64,000 nt of DNA, from positions 366,218-430,217 of the forward strand of contig NZ_KE150242.1 in the NCBI RefSeq assembly GCF_000411115.1, read 5' to 3'. A program made the position numbers and the translations under genes. This DNA is from Capnocytophaga granulosa ATCC 51502. Lineage in GTDB: Bacteria > Bacteroidota > Bacteroidia > Flavobacteriales > Flavobacteriaceae. Within the stretch, counting starts at the first letter, position 1; each line of letters begins with the position of its first letter. The notes beneath the pieces are model-generated. The model made no database searches. It saw only the letters and a program-made list of their open reading frames with translations, and was not told the DNA's origin. This document shows, in pieces, positions 10,153-19,215 of the stretch.

Positions 10153-13100
10153 CTAACAACTAATAAGGCTCCCCTTTTCAGGATCATTGGTAATGGTCAG
10201 GGACATAGGAATACGTTCTTTGAGTTCTTCTACGTGGGAGATAATTCCTACGATACGATTATCCTTAAGCAGGTTAGCCATAGTCTCAAATACAATATTT
10301 ACAGATTCTGCATCTTGGGTACCGAAACCTTCGTCAATAAAGAAGAAATTCTTATCGGCACTTGCCTCACTTTGTACACTTTCGGCTAAAGCTAAGGCCA
10401 AACTCAAAGATACTTGAAAGGCCTGTCCTCCTGAGAGGGTTTTTACACTTCTGCTTTTTCCCTCATTGAGGTAGTCTATGATCTCGAACTCATTGTTTTC
10501 TCCAATTTGCAGGCTCAATTGTCCTCGTGTCATTCTATGGAAACGCTCATTGGCATGTTGGCAGAGCTGCTGAAGGTAGATGGAGGAGATGTACTGTACA
10601 AACCCCTGTCCTCGGAAGATATTTTCCAAGAGTTTGATATGTTCTTGGCGAGTGCTAAGGGCAGCTACCGACTTGAGCAGTTCCTTCTTGGTAACCAAAG
10701 CCTTAGTGATACGTTCCAGTTCGCTGGCGATTCTTATACATTGCTCGTGAAGCGCCTTTACTTCCTGCTGCTTGAGCGTGTATTGCCTTTCAATTTCGGC
10801 AAAGGCCTTAGGGTCAAAGGATACTTGGGCAAATTTGGCTTCCAAGTCCTGAATTTGTCTTTGGAGTACCTCGTAGCGAATCTTGAAATCCTGTATTTTT
10901 TTCCTATTCTTCTCTATAGCTATGGGGGTGCAGAGTATTTGGCTAACCTCCTCAAGGCTTATATGCTCTTGAGACAAGGTACTCTCTAAGGTATGTTCTA
11001 CATCTGATAGTTCCTTTTCCCATTTTTCAAGTAGCTCACAGGTGCCTTTTAGTTGCGCTTCATATTGTGATAACAGTGGTAGTAGGCGGTTTCGTTCTTC
11101 GGTAAGGGAGATATAGGCTTGTTCCGTTTGCTTATTGGAGCGGACAACCTCCTCATATTCTTTTTCAACCAGTGCGTGTGCTTTGCTTTGATAATCGGCA
11201 AAAGTATATTTTTTGAGACTTTCCTTTCGGCTGGCTATATGTCCCTCAAGAGTGGCGATTTCTTTATAGATATTTTCTAATCCTTTTTTGTACTTTTCTA
11301 TTGTGATTTGAAGGTCTTCTATTTCTTTGGTGCCCTTTTTGCGTATGCTTTCTTTATTTTCTATTTGTTGTTCCAAAGCTAAGGCCTCTTTACGCTTTTT
11401 ATCGAAGGCAGTACGATCTTCTTTTGAAAATTCGCTCCAAATGAATTTGTCATGATGTGCTGAGTATTCCTGTTTTATTTGTCGAGCAGTTTCCTTTTCT
11501 GATTGTAATTGTTTTTCAAAAAAATGTTTTTTATCTACGGCCTTTTCTATTTGGAAGAGGTACTGTCGTAGTTGTTCTTGTTGGGCATCAAGCGCTTTTA
11601 TCTCTTTTTGAGTAGAAGCAAGTTCGGTACTGACGTCTTCAAAATGGGCAACACTTGGATGTTCTAATGAGCCACAAAGAGGACAGGGACTTCCCTTGTG
11701 AAGTTCTTTTGTATAATGGGATAATTGCCGCTGTAGTTCAAGTTGGTTACACTTTTGTTGGAGCGTGTCTTTCTTTTTCTCTATAGATTCCTTTTCAATG
11801 GTTATTTTTTCTTTGTAGTTGGGAACAAAACCCTCTTTAAAGAGTGCAAAATGGCTGAGTTCGTCTATGATATTTTGTAATTGTGCGGTTGTTTCCTGAA
11901 TTTTTTGCTGCTGTTTGTTTTGGTTTTCAGAAAATGATTGGTTTTTCTCATACCAATTTCCAATCTCTAAGAGCAATTGGCTGTCTATACGTTGTTTTTT
12001 GAGACTCTCTATTTCATTTTCAATGGTGCTATTGAACTCCTTTTTGTTTTTGAGTTCCTTCTCTACTTCAGCTATTTTTTCAGAACCTTTTATAGTTCTT
12101 CCTTTTTCCTCTGCTAGCTTTTCTTGCAGGGGAAATATGGACAATATTTGTTGTAAATCAGCTTCTATTTGTTTTGTTTCAGGAAGTTTCTCATAGGTCT
12201 CTTGCAGAGAATTTATATTCTCAGAGATGAAAGCTAATTTGTCTTGTACTTCTTTGAGTTTTTCGGTCTCCGTATCTCTTTTATAAGTGTAAGATTGTAG
12301 TTCTTTTGTCAGGCGTGCTTTATTATCTAATAAATTTTTGAATACTTTTTCTATTTTCTCATACGCATTGACTTTTTTCTCTAATTCGTCAAATGAATTT
12401 TTTAGTGAATGTAGTTGTACAAATTCCTTTTTCTTTTGCTCTAAAAGTTCAAAGTCTGATTTCAAGCTCTTGAGATGTTCGTAATGTGTCTTTAGTTGAT
12501 CAAGTATTACTTCTAAAGATCTTTGTTTGTCTGTCTCTTCCTTGAGTTTGTCCTTTTGTATTTGTATGGCCTCTTCGTGGATTTCTTCATATCCCTTGAG
12601 TTCGCCCTCTTTGAAACTGAGTTTTTCGCTATTTTCCTTTTTAAGTTTAGCAATATTATCGGAAAGGTCAAACTTCTGTAGGTTGAAGATTTCCTTCATC
12701 ATCTCGTTGCGATCCTTGGCACCGAGTTCTAAAAACTCCTTGAACTGCCCTTGCGGAATGATGATGGTACGCTTGAAGTTGTGGTAGCTCAACCCTATCA
12801 GTTCTTGAGGATTGGCTTGCTCCAAGGGGCGCCATTGGTTACCTTCTTTCTCATAAAACTGTACAGTAGGGGTTCTTACATCTTCGAATTTTTTGGAGTT
12901 GCGCTTGAACTCCCTGACCACTCGTAGCTGTCGGTTCTCAAAATTGAGAAACTCAAATTCTATATAGATATGGTTGGATTTGAGGTTCATCATATTGTAC
13001 CCTCTTTTGTCGGCCTTGTTTAGGCGTTCGGTTTCTCCATATAAGGCATAGGTGATAGCCTCCAAGATAGAGGATTTTCCAGCACCTACCGCACCAAAGA

Positions 13101-13197
13101 TGCCAAATAAGCCAGCACTGGTAAGGTGAGAAAAATCAATATGTTGTCTTTGCTGATAGGAATAGATTCCTTCAATGGTGAGGGATATGGGTAACAT
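10153..13197 (-). CDS. sbcC: Exonuclease SbcCD ATPase subunit SbcC
   Basis: The Rad50-like SMC-type ATPase (1014 residues) of the SbcCD nuclease, which cleaves DNA hairpins and ends and takes part in repair. The N-terminal Walker A (GAVGAGKSS, about 35-43) and a Q-loop (IIPQGQFKEFL) are followed by long coiled coils on either side of a zinc hook (CPLCG near 505). The C-terminal half has the ABC signature LSGGQ near 920 and the Walker B FFFIDEGFGT near 954. The ATG overlaps the sbcD stop by one base (TAATG), the typical translational coupling of sbcD-sbcC. Confidence 0.96.
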   Translation of the reverse strand: MLPISLTIEGIYSYQQRQHIDFSHLTSAGLFGIFGAVGAGKSSILEAITYALYGETERLNKADKRGYNMMNLKSNHIYIEFEFLNFENRQLRVVREFKRNSKKFEDVRTPTVQFYEKEGNQWRPLEQANPQELIGLSYHNFKRTIIIPQGQFKEFLELGAKDRNEMMKEIFNLQKFDLSDNIAKLKKENSEKLSFKEGELKGYEEIHEEAIQIQKDKLKEETDKQRSLEVILDQLKTHYEHLKSLKSDFELLEQKKKEFVQLHSLKNSFDELEKKVNAYEKIEKVFKNLLDNKARLTKELQSYTYKRDTETEKLKEVQDKLAFISENINSLQETYEKLPETKQIEADLQQILSIFPLQEKLAEEKGRTIKGSEKIAEVEKELKNKKEFNSTIENEIESLKKQRIDSQLLLEIGNWYEKNQSFSENQNKQQQKIQETTAQLQNIIDELSHFALFKEGFVPNYKEKITIEKESIEKKKDTLQQKCNQLELQRQLSHYTKELHKGSPCPLCGSLEHPSVAHFEDVSTELASTQKEIKALDAQQEQLRQYLFQIEKAVDKKHFFEKQLQSEKETARQIKQEYSAHHDKFIWSEFSKEDRTAFDKKRKEALALEQQIENKESIRKKGTKEIEDLQITIEKYKKGLENIYKEIATLEGHIASRKESLKKYTFADYQSKAHALVEKEYEEVVRSNKQTEQAYISLTEERNRLLPLLSQYEAQLKGTCELLEKWEKELSDVEHTLESTLSQEHISLEEVSQILCTPIAIEKNRKKIQDFKIRYEVLQRQIQDLEAKFAQVSFDPKAFAEIERQYTLKQQEVKALHEQCIRIASELERITKALVTKKELLKSVAALSTRQEHIKLLENIFRGQGFVQYISSIYLQQLCQHANERFHRMTRGQLSLQIGENNEFEIIDYLNEGKSRSVKTLSGGQAFQVSLSLALALAESVQSEASADKNFFFIDEGFGTQDAESVNIVFETMANLLKDNRIVGIISHVEELKERIPMSLTITNDPEKGSLISC

Positions 13198-14420
13198 TAG
13201 TCTATAGGGGTATTGATGGCTTCGTTGAACAAATTTAGAATTTCCTGATTGGGGGCTATGCCGCCATTCTTGTATTTGAAATAGCTTTCAAATAGGGGAG
13301 TAATATTCTCAAAATTAATATCTTGCAGAGATAACTCAGCAGAGGGGTTATGTTCTGTATCCAGCAGTAACTTAGGGATTAGAAAGACGATGCCTTCATG
13401 GGTGTTGTATAGTCGTTTTCTATCCTCGGCTCTGAGGTATTCCTTGAGTTCAAGGGTTAGCTCCACCCAAGTATTGGGATTTTCTTTTAGCCAAGAGGTT
13501 GCCGCTTCTATAGAGGCAAATTGCTTCCTTACTAAGGGTTTGCCTTGGGTAAGGGGTATTTTGCTAAGGTGCACAGCTTTATTAGGCTCGGCCTCTATGA
13601 TAGCCACATATTTCTCCTCTCCTGCTTCGCTAAAACTGTAGCATAGGGGAGAGGAAGCATATACAATAGGCTTTTCTTCACTGCCAATATTCTTAAATCC
13701 GTGTAAGTGTCCTAAGGCCGTATATTGCATTTGGGGAGGAATAGCATTGGTGTAGATCATGTCAGCATTTCCAATACGGATAGGGCGCTCTCCTTCAGGT
13801 TCTTCCAAGAGTTCGCCATTCTTAGGATTCATAAATAGATGAGCGGTAAGTATATTTACCCCCTTGGAATCACAATACTCCTGTGCAAGAGCTTGCCATT
13901 TGTCGGATAGGAATTGGTTGATAGCCAGTTGTTTGTCTCCTTCCAATTCTTCTCTTAGCCTAGGCTCGTTGGCATAAGCAGTATGGATAATTCGCAAGGG
14001 GTAGGGGAAGGAGGCAAGTTGTAGCTCTATAAAGCCCGCTGAGGAAAGGGTAATTTTAAAATCTTGCGTTTCTATAGGAGTTACCAGAGCAAAAGGCTGA
14101 CCTATAAGGAAAATACCACATTCGCGAGCTAAAGGATCAGGGGCATCAATGAGCTTTGGAGCATCGTGATTGCCAGAAATAGCTACCACAGGCCTGCGCC
14201 CACCGAGGGAGAGTTGCTTAACGGTCTTGTAGAATAGTTCTATGGCGTCGGTATTGGGGGTGAAGTTGTCAAAAAGGTCTCCTGCGATGATAACCACATC
14301 TACCTTTTGGGCATTAGCTATTTGTACAATTTCTCCCATTACAGCACGCTGCTCTTCTATACGGGAGAAGCGGTCTAATTTTTTTCCTAAGTGCCAGTCG
14401 GCAGTATGAAGTATTTTCAT
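13197..14420 (-). CDS. sbcD: Exonuclease SbcCD nuclease subunit SbcD
   Basis: The Mre11-like metallophosphoesterase subunit of SbcCD, 407 residues from the ATG at 14420; a TTG two codons upstream is possible but unlikely. The di-metal site motifs are in order: HTADWHLGK near the N-terminus, GDLFDN, SGNHDAP and a later ALGHLHG. It is the first gene of the sbcD-sbcC pair and shares its stop with the sbcC start. Confidence 0.96.
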   Translation of the reverse strand: MKILHTADWHLGKKLDRFSRIEEQRAVMGEIVQIANAQKVDVVIIAGDLFDNFTPNTDAIELFYKTVKQLSLGGRRPVVAISGNHDAPKLIDAPDPLARECGIFLIGQPFALVTPIETQDFKITLSSAGFIELQLASFPYPLRIIHTAYANEPRLREELEGDKQLAINQFLSDKWQALAQEYCDSKGVNILTAHLFMNPKNGELLEEPEGERPIRIGNADMIYTNAIPPQMQYTALGHLHGFKNIGSEEKPIVYASSPLCYSFSEAGEEKYVAIIEAEPNKAVHLSKIPLTQGKPLVRKQFASIEAATSWLKENPNTWVELTLELKEYLRAEDRKRLYNTHEGIVFLIPKLLLDTEHNPSAELSLQDINFENITPLFESYFKYKNGGIAPNQEILNLFNEAINTPID

Positions 14421-14464
14421 AGTCAAATTGGGTATAAGAATTCACAAAGAAGTGTCTATAAAAA

Positions 14465-14492
14465 AATCCGTAAAATAAATATTTCACGGATT
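14465..14492 (-). terminator. Terminator of the exbB-exbD operon
   Basis: Inverted repeat AATCCGT / ACGGATT with an A/T-rich, partly paired loop. On the minus strand it is followed by TTTTTTTATA. It lies 50 bases after the stop of the last exbD gene and before sbcD. Confidence 0.7.
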
Positions 14493-14541
14493 CTTATAAA
14501 AATAATATAAACTATAAAAACTACAATTTTCTAAAGTTTGA

Positions 14542-15024
14542 TTAGTCACCTAACACAGCAGGTTTTCCTTCTTTTGTTATGTAATTAATCTTTAAAGCAT
14601 TGATCTCTCTCAACTGTTCTTTTAAGTCTCCGATGATCCCCATTTTAGTATGCTTATCAATCTTTAAGGAGGTGATAAATACATCTTTGTATCGCTCTTG
14701 TAGTCCTTCTTTGTATTTAAGGATAGGTGTACCTACCTGATCTACATCTACAAACACATCATTAATCTGAAGTTTTGCATTTTTACCAAACTTATCTTGA
14801 TATCTTTGTAAAGGTTCCCCTGCATACACATAGATCACAGGGTCTTTTTTATCTAATTTTTGTACTTGATCTGCCGATGGAATATCATTGGCTACTTTTA
14901 TTTCCCCATCTTTAGTTTGGGTTACTGTCATAAAAAAGAACAAAAGCATGAAGATAATATCAGGCAGAGAGGCGGTTGAGATAGGAGGTACCTCATCACT
15001 TTTTTTCTTGTTGAACTTTGCCAT
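14542..15024 (-). CDS. exbD: ExbD/TolR family biopolymer transport protein (second copy)
   Basis: A 160-residue ExbD-like subunit of a proton-motive-force-driven motor that energises TonB-dependent outer-membrane transport. It has a short cytoplasmic N-terminus, one transmembrane helix (about 17-38) with the membrane-embedded, proton-carrying Asp at 22 (SLPDIIFMLLFFF), and a periplasmic domain. It is the last gene of the exbB/4-TM/exbD/exbD operon. Bacteroidota usually carry two different ExbD paralogues side by side, and this is the shorter one. No tonB gene follows; sbcD comes next. Confidence 0.9.
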   Translation of the reverse strand: MAKFNKKKSDEVPPISTASLPDIIFMLLFFFMTVTQTKDGEIKVANDIPSADQVQKLDKKDPVIYVYAGEPLQRYQDKFGKNAKLQINDVFVDVDQVGTPILKYKEGLQERYKDVFITSLKIDKHTKMGIIGDLKEQLREINALKINYITKEGKPAVLGD

Positions 15025-15033
15025 AATTCTAAA

Positions 15034-15115
15034 TTATTTATCTTTTTTTACACTTGCTTCTACCAATTTTCTAGGAAATAGTTCTTGCAATTTTTCTAGT
15101 TTTGGTCTTAGTTCA
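15034..15115 (-). pseudogene. Frameshifted C-terminal tail of the upstream exbD
   Basis: This stretch, in the next reading frame, encodes a Lys/Glu-rich tail, NELRPKLEKLQELFPRKL..., that matches in style the end of flavobacterial ExbD proteins. It directly continues the upstream exbD, whose own frame stops early (TPEKEKK-stop) at an A6 tract on the minus strand (bases 15116-15121). Removing one A joins the frames and gives 208 residues, close to the length I expect for this ExbD type, and leaves a 9-base gap to the next gene. It is either a real +1 frameshift, a programmed slip or a sequencing error. Confidence 0.7.
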
Positions 15116-15661
15116 TTTTTTCTCTTTTTCAGGAGTTTTTGCAGCGTTAAACTCTGCATCCATCTCTGCGTAAGTAACTTCATTGGGGAACAATCTTTTA
15201 CGTTCTCTCTCACGTAACTCATTGTAGGCTGCTACTAGTTCATTTTGCACAGCAATATAAGTTTCGTAATTGGTTTCTCGGTCATTTTGTAAGGAGATAA
15301 CCGCTTTATTAGGATTGTCTGATGAAGCTGGGTCATGCTTGCCTTGGCAATAGCTACAAGCCTCTTCGGCTTTTCCGCCTCCATTGTCTAAGAACTCAAC
15401 CGCTTTTTGTCTAAGATTTTTGATGTCCAATATTTGGTCTTCTACTAAAAGCTGATTATTTTTATTAACTAATACGACGAACAAGTTGCGTTCGTTAATA
15501 GGAGGTTCTTGTTGTTCTTGTTTGGGAACTTTTGGCGGTAATTTTGCAGCTATTCCCGCATTGGATGTGATGTCGGTCGTTACAAGGAAGAATATAAGCA
15601 AAAGAAATGCTATATCTGCCATGGAGCCGGCATTTACTTCGGGTACTGAACGTCTTGCCAT
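15113..15661 (-). CDS. exbD: ExbD/TolR family biopolymer transport protein (first copy, frameshifted end)
   Basis: A 182-residue ExbD-like proton-channel subunit. N-terminal ARRSVPEVNAGSMADIAFL carries the channel Asp at 16 within the single transmembrane helix (about 14-32). The periplasmic part has the flavobacterial features CSYCQGKHDPASSDNP and NDRETNYETYIAVQNEL. The reading frame ends about 27 residues earlier than expected because of an A6 tract; the missing tail is in the next frame downstream. The N-terminal channel part is intact, so partial function is conceivable. It is preceded, three bases away, by the 4-TM gene of the operon. Confidence 0.9.
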   Translation of the reverse strand: MARRSVPEVNAGSMADIAFLLLIFFLVTTDITSNAGIAAKLPPKVPKQEQQEPPINERNLFVVLVNKNNQLLVEDQILDIKNLRQKAVEFLDNGGGKAEEACSYCQGKHDPASSDNPNKAVISLQNDRETNYETYIAVQNELVAAYNELRERERKRLFPNEVTYAEMDAEFNAAKTPEKEKK

Positions 15662-15664
15662 TTT

Positions 15665-16063
15665 TTAAGTTCTTTTGATAACTGAGAAAACTACAGACAC
15701 TAACGAGATGAGTATAAGCAGATAGGTTGCCATAATACCAGCACTTATCCACTGGAAGTTACTGTCTGAACCAAACAATGCATAGGAAAGGGGATAGGAT
15801 ACTATGATCACTCCTAAGAAAGCTCCTGCATAGAGTAAGGTCTTTTTAATTGATTTGGGTGAGGATAATATGTTCTTGGAAGCAGAGAGAATAACAACTA
15901 CTAATCCAATAACCAATAGCAAATAAGCTACGCCGAACATACCTATCATAGGGAAATTGTCAATGCTGTTCTTGGTCTCATCGGAACTAACCATAAGCCA
16001 ACCGCAAAGAACAAGTCCTATAACGCCCAAAATAAGCGCTATTAATCTTGATATTTTGTGCAT
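15665..16063 (-). CDS. Four-helix membrane protein of the Exb operon
   Basis: A 132-residue protein with four predicted transmembrane helices (about 7-27, 42-62, 74-96, 105-128) and little else; no enzymatic motif. It sits between exbB and the first exbD, with spacings of 25 and 3 bases. Similar small membrane proteins are found at this place in other Bacteroidota. A role as an accessory of the ExbB-ExbD motor is inferred from location only. Confidence 0.75.
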   Translation of the reverse strand: MHKISRLIALILGVIGLVLCGWLMVSSDETKNSIDNFPMIGMFGVAYLLLVIGLVVVILSASKNILSSPKSIKKTLLYAGAFLGVIIVSYPLSYALFGSDSNFQWISAGIMATYLLILISLVSVVFSVIKRT

Positions 16064-16088
16064 GGATAGAGATTTTAAGGGTTAGTAA

Positions 16089-16802
16089 TTATTTTTTGTA
16101 AGCTACCAATAGGTCAACAAGTGAGATAGAAGCATCTTCCATATCATTTACAATGCTGTCTACTTTAGCTACGATATAGTTATAGAATACTTGAAGAATC
16201 ATCGCAACGATAAGCCCGAATACGGTAGTAAGCAATGCTACTTGGATATCTCCAGCGATCAAAGATGCATCCAAACCACCAGCCAAGCTGATCTTTTCAA
16301 AGGCCTGAATCATACCAATTACCGTTCCCATGAACCCAAGCATCGGAGCAATGGAGATAAATAAGGAAATCCAAGATACGTTCTTTTCCAAAAGCCCCAT
16401 CTGGACACCTCCATAAGAAACTACAGATTTTTCTACGATATCGATACCTTCATCTACACGATCAAGACCTTGGTAGAAAATAGAAGCCACAGGCCCTGCG
16501 GTGTTTCTACATACTTCCTTGGCAGCTTCTGTTCCACCATTCTTAAGAGCATCCTCTACATTTTCCAATAGCTTTTTGGTATTGGTAGTGGACATAGTCA
16601 AATAAATGATACGCTCAATGGCAACGGCAAGTCCAATGATAAGACACAAAAGGATAGGTGCCATGTAGGCAGGACCTCCCTTGATGAAGTATTCCTTGAA
16701 ACTTTGATTCACACTTCTCTGAGTAGCTTCTTGTGCGAAAACAGAGCTAACATTTATGAAAAGCAACGCGGCTAAGGCTAATTTTGAATACATTTTTTTC
16801 AT
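16089..16802 (-). CDS. exbB: MotA/TolQ/ExbB family proton channel protein
   Basis: A 237-residue ExbB-like subunit that forms the pentameric proton channel around ExbD in the inner membrane. It carries an N-terminal hydrophobic segment ending in AQE (1-24), which looks like a signal or extra helix, then the three ExbB helices: about 48-70 (APILLCLIIGLAVAIERIIY), 145-168 (SIAPMLGFMGTVIGMIQAF) and 185-210 (ALLTTVFGLIVAMILQVFYNY). It is the first gene of the exbB/4-TM/exbD/exbD operon that should energise TonB-dependent receptors. Confidence 0.93.
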   Translation of the reverse strand: MKKMYSKLALAALLFINVSSVFAQEATQRSVNQSFKEYFIKGGPAYMAPILLCLIIGLAVAIERIIYLTMSTTNTKKLLENVEDALKNGGTEAAKEVCRNTAGPVASIFYQGLDRVDEGIDIVEKSVVSYGGVQMGLLEKNVSWISLFISIAPMLGFMGTVIGMIQAFEKISLAGGLDASLIAGDIQVALLTTVFGLIVAMILQVFYNYIVAKVDSIVNDMEDASISLVDLLVAYKK

Positions 16803-16844
16803 TTTTTCAATTTTTTAGGTGGATATTAAATTAATAAAATAAAG

Positions 16845-16932
16845 CAGAGAGGAAGGGATTCGAACCCTCGATACGCTTTTGGCGTATACACACTTTCCAG
16901 GCGTGCTCCTTCGACCACTCGGACACCTCTCT
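16845..16932 (-). tRNA. tRNA-Ser (anticodon GGA)
   Basis: An 88-base class II tRNA. Acceptor stem AGAGAGG/CCTCTCT with discriminator G; D-arm GTCCGAGTGG; anticodon stem CACGC/GTGTG with loop CTGGAAA, giving anticodon GGA; a long variable arm (stem TACGC/GCGTA) as in serine tRNAs; T-arm GAGGG-TTCGAAT-CCCTT. The 3' CCA is not encoded. It lies alone between exbB and the asparaginase gene. Confidence 0.96.
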
Positions 16933-17003
16933 AAATAAGTATCATTTTACAAGCCGCTAAATTACAACAAAAAAATGATAGCTCAACATTTCTTAATAAA
17001 ATT

Positions 17004-18032
17004 TTATGATATTTCTCCTTGTATCTCTGTTTCGTACTTGATTTTCAGTGTTTTGCTATCAAGGTTCTTTCCTAATAGATACATCAGTTTGGTAATAGCA
17101 GCTTCACTAGTGAGGTCTTTTCCGTTGATAACCCCTATGTTTTCAAAGTGAGAACCCGCTTCATACTTGTTAGGAAGCACAAATCCACGCATACATTGGG
17201 TAATATTAACCACTGTAACACCTCTTTTGATGGCCTGTTCTATGGTAGCTAAGAACCAATCTTCGGTAGGGGCATTCCCTGATCCGAAAGTCTCCATAAC
17301 TACCCCCTTAAGCGAAGGGATACTAAGGATACCTTCTAATATAGGTTGGGTGATGTTGGGGAAAATCTTCAAGAAAGCTACATGAGGATCAAATTGGGTA
17401 AAGACTTGCAAGGCCTCTTGAGATTTTCTTTGGTATAGGTATTCGTGATGTACCTTTAGGTGTACGCCACTTTCGGCTAATATATGATAGTTAGGCGAGT
17501 CAAAGGCCTGAAAATTCTCTGCATCTATCTTGGTTGTTCTATTGCCCCTATAGAGCTTGTATTCAAAATATAGACATACTTCCTCTATGACAGGTTTGTT
17601 GTTTTCCTTGAGACTGGCCAAGCGAATAGAGGTGATGAGGTTCTCTCTGGCATCGGTTCTGAGGTCACCTATAGGAAGCTGTGAACCTGTAAAGATCACA
17701 GGTTTGGCTAAGTTCTCTAGCATAAAGCTCAGTGCAGAGGCCGAATATCCCATAGTATCACTGCCATGAAGGACGACAAAGCCATCGTAATCATTGTAAT
17801 TCTCTTTGATACTTTGGGCGATTCTTTCCCAGTGAGCAATGTTCATATCCGACGAATCAATAGGAGGATCAAAAGAGACGTGACTTATATCACTGTCCAA
17901 CTGAGAGAGTTCAGGTAAGCGCTCTTTGATTTTCTCAAAACGGAAAGGACGTAACACACCTGTTTCATAATCCTTTACCATCCCGATGGTACCTCCTGTG
18001 TAGATGAGGAGAATTTTTGTTCTGTGAGTCAT
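17004..18032 (-). CDS. ansA: Type I L-asparaginase
   Basis: A 342-residue asparaginase that hydrolyses L-asparagine to aspartate and ammonia; no signal peptide, so cytoplasmic. The two catalytic motifs are TGGTIG (12-17, nucleophile Thr) and HGSDTM (89-94, Thr-Asp pair). The length matches the AnsA type. Its start overlaps the stop of the upstream acyltransferase gene by four bases, so both are on one transcript. Confidence 0.94.
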   Translation of the reverse strand: MTHRTKILLIYTGGTIGMVKDYETGVLRPFRFEKIKERLPELSQLDSDISHVSFDPPIDSSDMNIAHWERIAQSIKENYNDYDGFVVLHGSDTMGYSASALSFMLENLAKPVIFTGSQLPIGDLRTDARENLITSIRLASLKENNKPVIEEVCLYFEYKLYRGNRTTKIDAENFQAFDSPNYHILAESGVHLKVHHEYLYQRKSQEALQVFTQFDPHVAFLKIFPNITQPILEGILSIPSLKGVVMETFGSGNAPTEDWFLATIEQAIKRGVTVVNITQCMRGFVLPNKYEAGSHFENIGVINGKDLTSEAAITKLMYLLGKNLDSKTLKIKYETEIQGEIS

Positions 18033-19156
18033 AATTTTAATTTATTAATGACAGGGTTGGCATACATTTCTAAGAATTTTTTGCGAGAAATGTTACCTTC
18101 CGAATTACTTCTATTCTCTAATCGTCTCTCAAATTGTCTAAGTTCTTTCTCGGTATATTTATCGGAAAATCTTTCTATGTCGTTAAGTAAATCATAGGCT
18201 ATGTAGTTGCTGGCAAATAACTTGTATTGAGAATGAATTCTAGCGTCCATCAGCTCCACAAGGGCTTGTATCTGTCGGTTGGTGTGTTCCTCTTGCGCTG
18301 CAATAAGGTCTAAATCCTCATATAAAGGCTTTCCTACCGAGATATGTACGCAACCTTTCTGTCCTACTAAGCCTTGTACTATATTATTATAGTCCTCGTT
18401 TTCTTTTTTAATATATTCCACTCCATGATGTTGTGCCAAAAGAGCGGGAATCTTTAAGATATCAGTGGGGTCAAACTCGTATGATATGGCCATGGGCACT
18501 ATGTGCAGTTGTTTGAAATAAGTCATCAGAGGCATCTGCTTGGGACAATTCATGGATAGCATCTTGATTACCCCCTGTTGGGTACGATCGTTTCCGTCCT
18601 TGGTGCGTCCTTCTCGTTGGGCAATCCACACGGAGCGGTTTTTCTCAATCACACAGCGAGCGATAAACTGAGATACCAATTGGGATTTCTGTAGTGTCTC
18701 CCTTGGAGATAAACCTCTGTGTATGATAAAGTTACGATTGAGCTTAGCAAAAGCCAAAAGGAAAGGAGTATTCACCAAATTGCTCCCCATGGCCGAAGCA
18801 GTCATCTTAAATCCTTTTTCATGTAGTAATACATTGAGAAAGGAGGTATCCAGTATGATATCTCTATGATTAGAAATAAATAAGTAGGACTGAGAGGGGT
18901 TGAGGTACTCAAAACCATCGTCAGAGAGCTGTGTAACACTCTTACTAATGGCACTCTTGATGATAGGATACATGATCCTTGACTGAAAATCTCTTATTTT
19001 CTTGCACGAAAGCAATAAATTCATCTGCTCCTGTTCATTGAGCTTGGGAAAGCCAAATTGCAGTAGCTGATATATGGTTGGGTTATCCTTGATATAGTTC
19101 AATATTTCAGATACCTCACTATCGTGAAAAGGGCGTATTTGAGAAAAATCTGTCAA
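18029..19156 (-). CDS. PlsC-like glycerophospholipid acyltransferase
   Basis: A 375-residue protein of the lysophosphatidic-acid acyltransferase superfamily. The catalytic motif is SNHRDIILD (96-103): the spacing between His97 and Asp103 is one residue longer than the classical HX4D, although Asp99 could also serve; this NHRD form seems typical of the Bacteroidota branch. A second block, FIIHRGLSPRET, and WIAQREGRTKDG correspond to acceptor-binding motifs II and III. There is no strong membrane helix. It is the first gene of a pair with ansA, preceded by a TTG-N23-TAACTTTG promoter. The lipid substrate is unknown. Confidence 0.82.
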   Translation of the reverse strand: MTDFSQIRPFHDSEVSEILNYIKDNPTIYQLLQFGFPKLNEQEQMNLLLSCKKIRDFQSRIMYPIIKSAISKSVTQLSDDGFEYLNPSQSYLFISNHRDIILDTSFLNVLLHEKGFKMTASAMGSNLVNTPFLLAFAKLNRNFIIHRGLSPRETLQKSQLVSQFIARCVIEKNRSVWIAQREGRTKDGNDRTQQGVIKMLSMNCPKQMPLMTYFKQLHIVPMAISYEFDPTDILKIPALLAQHHGVEYIKKENEDYNNIVQGLVGQKGCVHISVGKPLYEDLDLIAAQEEHTNRQIQALVELMDARIHSQYKLFASNYIAYDLLNDIERFSDKYTEKELRQFERRLENRSNSEGNISRKKFLEMYANPVINKLKL

Positions 19157-19181
19157 AATGTAGCGGTTGAATATAACAGTG

Positions 19182-19215
19182 CAAAGTTACGCAAAATTTA
19201 TCAGAAAAGAAACAA
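19182..19215 (-). promoter_or_regulatory. Bacteroidota-type promoter of the acyltransferase-ansA pair
   Basis: On the minus strand: -33 TTG (19215-19213), 23-base spacer, -7 box TAACTTTG (19189-19182). This fits the TTG-N17-23-TAnnTTTG pattern of Flavobacteriia and lies about 25 bases before the start codon. The -33 box lies at the very end of the tatD gap. Confidence 0.5.
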
